In this document: positions 4,778-5,890 of the stretch, piece after piece | How the letters are laid out: the number at the start of each line of letters is the position of its first letter | How positions within the stretch are numbered: the first letter of the stretch is position 1 | Origin: Bacilli bacterium | GTDB taxonomy: Bacteria; Bacillota_I; Bacilli_A; RF39; UBA660 | Reading direction: 5' to 3' | NCBI GenBank assembly: GCA_017627015.1 | Contig: JAGAHP010000026.1 | Location: 1 to 5,890 of the forward strand | DNA: 5,890 bases | Translations under genes and position numbers: made by a program | The notes under the pieces: model-generated | The model's input: the letters and a program-made list of their open reading frames with translations, nothing else | What the model was told of the DNA's origin: nothing | Database searches by the model: none

Positions 4778-5890
4778 ATGGAAGGATTTGATGGAGATAA
4801 AGTATCTCAAGAATATCTTAATAATTTATTACAAAATCCACCACAACCAGTAAATTTTAGATATTCAGTAAATGATATAGCAAATGCAATAGCCAATTTT
4901 AATCCAAAGAATGATAATAAATCTGGCAATATTATTGAAGACTATCAAGATAACTATTTCGATAAAGTCGGATCTATAAGTGCAGTTACAAGTGCAGTAT
5001 ATCGTTTTTATTCTATGCCTTATAAAAATAATATCGCTATGGTTCGCAGTATTATAGATGAAATAAATAATAATATTGGTTCAAATATGGAGATGCCTAT
5101 TGAGTTATCACAAGCAATAAGAGATATCAATAATCATGAAAAATATTTATATGATATGCAAACGATAAATGAATATAATAGTAAGCAAGCTATGGCACAA
5201 CAACAAGAACAACAGACTCAAAATGAACAATTAAATAATCAACAAGAACAACAAATACAAGAAGCAAGATTTAATGAAATACAAAGTAAATTACCATTGA
5301 TAAATGAAAAACTAAATCATATAAGAGAACTACCAAAAAGTTCAAATGTATATGAAACTAGAAAAGAAGAATTATTAAGAGAAAGATTATATTTCTATCA
5401 TAGAAAAAATAATATTACACAAGAAGATATGGATAGACTAAATAATTATATTGCAACATTAGATTCAATTGAGCAAGAAATAGTTAATTCAAATCAGCAA
5501 ACACAACAAGTTGAACCAATCCAAGAACATGAATTTAGCATTCCTGAAACACCACAACAACCTAATCTACAAGAACAAGAACAAATAAATCAATTGAAAG
5601 CACAAATACAACAATATGATAATCAAATAGCAATGCTACTTGCTAATATGCAACCATATATGCAAATACCAAAAGTTAATCAAGAAATATCCAAAGTTAT
5701 TGCTAAAAATGATGAAATAAATTCTTCACAAATAATTGATAGTTTGAATGATTATAAATCAGTTGTTGAAATTAAACAAACATTAGTAGCTTATCTAGAA
5801 CAAGCAAATAAATTTATAATGGATAATGTAAATAAAAAACAAGAACCAATTGTAGAGCAACAACCAGTTCAATCACAAAATTCAAATCAA
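4778..5890 (+). CDS. Hypothetical glutamine-rich helical protein, 3' end beyond the window
   Basis: The frame opens at the ATG at 4778 and stays open for 371 codons to the last base, so the C-terminus is missing. AAAGG (4763-4767), overlapping the end of the upstream gene, and GGGA just after that gene's stop codon supply a ribosome-binding site. The 7-nt gap implies translation from the P2 transcript. I recognise no family. Residues 1-60 are Asn-rich and polar. Residues 61-135 are a likely globular helical part (VGSISAVTSAVYRFY, NIAMVRSIIDEINNNI, LSQAIRDI). Glutamine-rich tracts at about 137-162, 239-283 and 356-371 separate helical blocks at 163-235 and 282-350, giving a spacer-and-helix layout. 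No signal peptide or membrane segment is seen so far. A scaffold, or a partner of the membrane-anchored upstream protein, is possible but unsupported beyond linkage. Arginine codons CGT and CGC and several C-ending codons cluster at about 4957-5051, slightly unlike the rest. Confidence 0.88.
   Translation, partial: MEGFDGDKVSQEYLNNLLQNPPQPVNFRYSVNDIANAIANFNPKNDNKSGNIIEDYQDNYFDKVGSISAVTSAVYRFYSMPYKNNIAMVRSIIDEINNNIGSNMEMPIELSQAIRDINNHEKYLYDMQTINEYNSKQAMAQQQEQQTQNEQLNNQQEQQIQEARFNEIQSKLPLINEKLNHIRELPKSSNVYETRKEELLRERLYFYHRKNNITQEDMDRLNNYIATLDSIEQEIVNSNQQTQQVEPIQEHEFSIPETPQQPNLQEQEQINQLKAQIQQYDNQIAMLLANMQPYMQIPKVNQEISKVIAKNDEINSSQIIDSLNDYKSVVEIKQTLVAYLEQANKFIMDNVNKKQEPIVEQQPVQSQNSNQ
5196..5262 (+). 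repeat. CAA/GAA low-complexity tract
   Basis: A run dominated by CAA and GAA codons encodes a Gln/Glu-rich linker (residues about 140-162 of the partial gene). Similar but looser tracts occur near 5492-5625 and at the right edge. These are codon-level repeats inside a coding region and may vary in length between strains. Confidence 0.7.

Noticed and set aside
4957..5051. Cluster of CGT/CGC arginine and C-ending codons as a sign of recent insertion
   Set aside because: Too few codons to distinguish from chance, with no repeat or frame disturbance at its borders.
1..5890. UGA recoding (Mycoplasma-type code)
   Set aside because: No in-frame TGA occurs in any gene and the tryptophans are TGG. 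All four visible stops are TAA or TAG, so the window neither requires nor strictly excludes it.

Overview
This is an AT-rich window (G+C roughly one quarter by eye) with every gene on the + strand. AGA is the main arginine codon, Shine-Dalgarno sites are GGAGG-like, leaders are short, and intrinsic terminators are clear. Together with a MobV-type relaxase, this points to a low-GC Firmicutes host (Bacilli, Erysipelotrichia or Clostridia type, probably from the gut). The DNA is probably a mobilizable plasmid or an integrated mobilizable/conjugative element. The species cannot be named. All visible stop codons are TAA or TAG and the tryptophans are TGG, so nothing requires a recoded UGA.

Layout: (1) 1-1290 is a MobV/Pre relaxase. 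Its coding frame continues to the left edge, and only a few N-terminal residues appear to be missing. It ends in a strong terminator. (2) 1351-3436 is a two-gene unit: an extended -10 promoter, a 488-aa gene of unknown function, a 172-aa gene of unknown function, and a terminator. The 488-aa protein has a helical N-terminal half, a middle domain of about 80 residues, and two tandem copies of a ~65-residue module. A strong ribosome-binding site inside the gene could start a second, shorter product. (3) 3435-5890 is a second unit whose promoter shares 19 identical bases with the first. It holds a 425-aa protein with two candidate ADP-ribosyltransferase-like domains and a C-terminal membrane anchor. 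Seven bases later comes a glutamine-rich helical protein that stays open for 371 codons to the right edge.

Working together: the relaxase is the only gene with a firm function, namely nicking and transfer of the element. The genes behind it look like coordinately expressed accessory genes. The most interesting candidate is the membrane-anchored, tandem ART-like protein co-transcribed with the Q-rich protein. It could be an effector, toxin or host-modifying system carried by the element, but this rests on motif-level inference only. The 26-bp and 19-bp exact repeats link the three units and suggest that they share a history.
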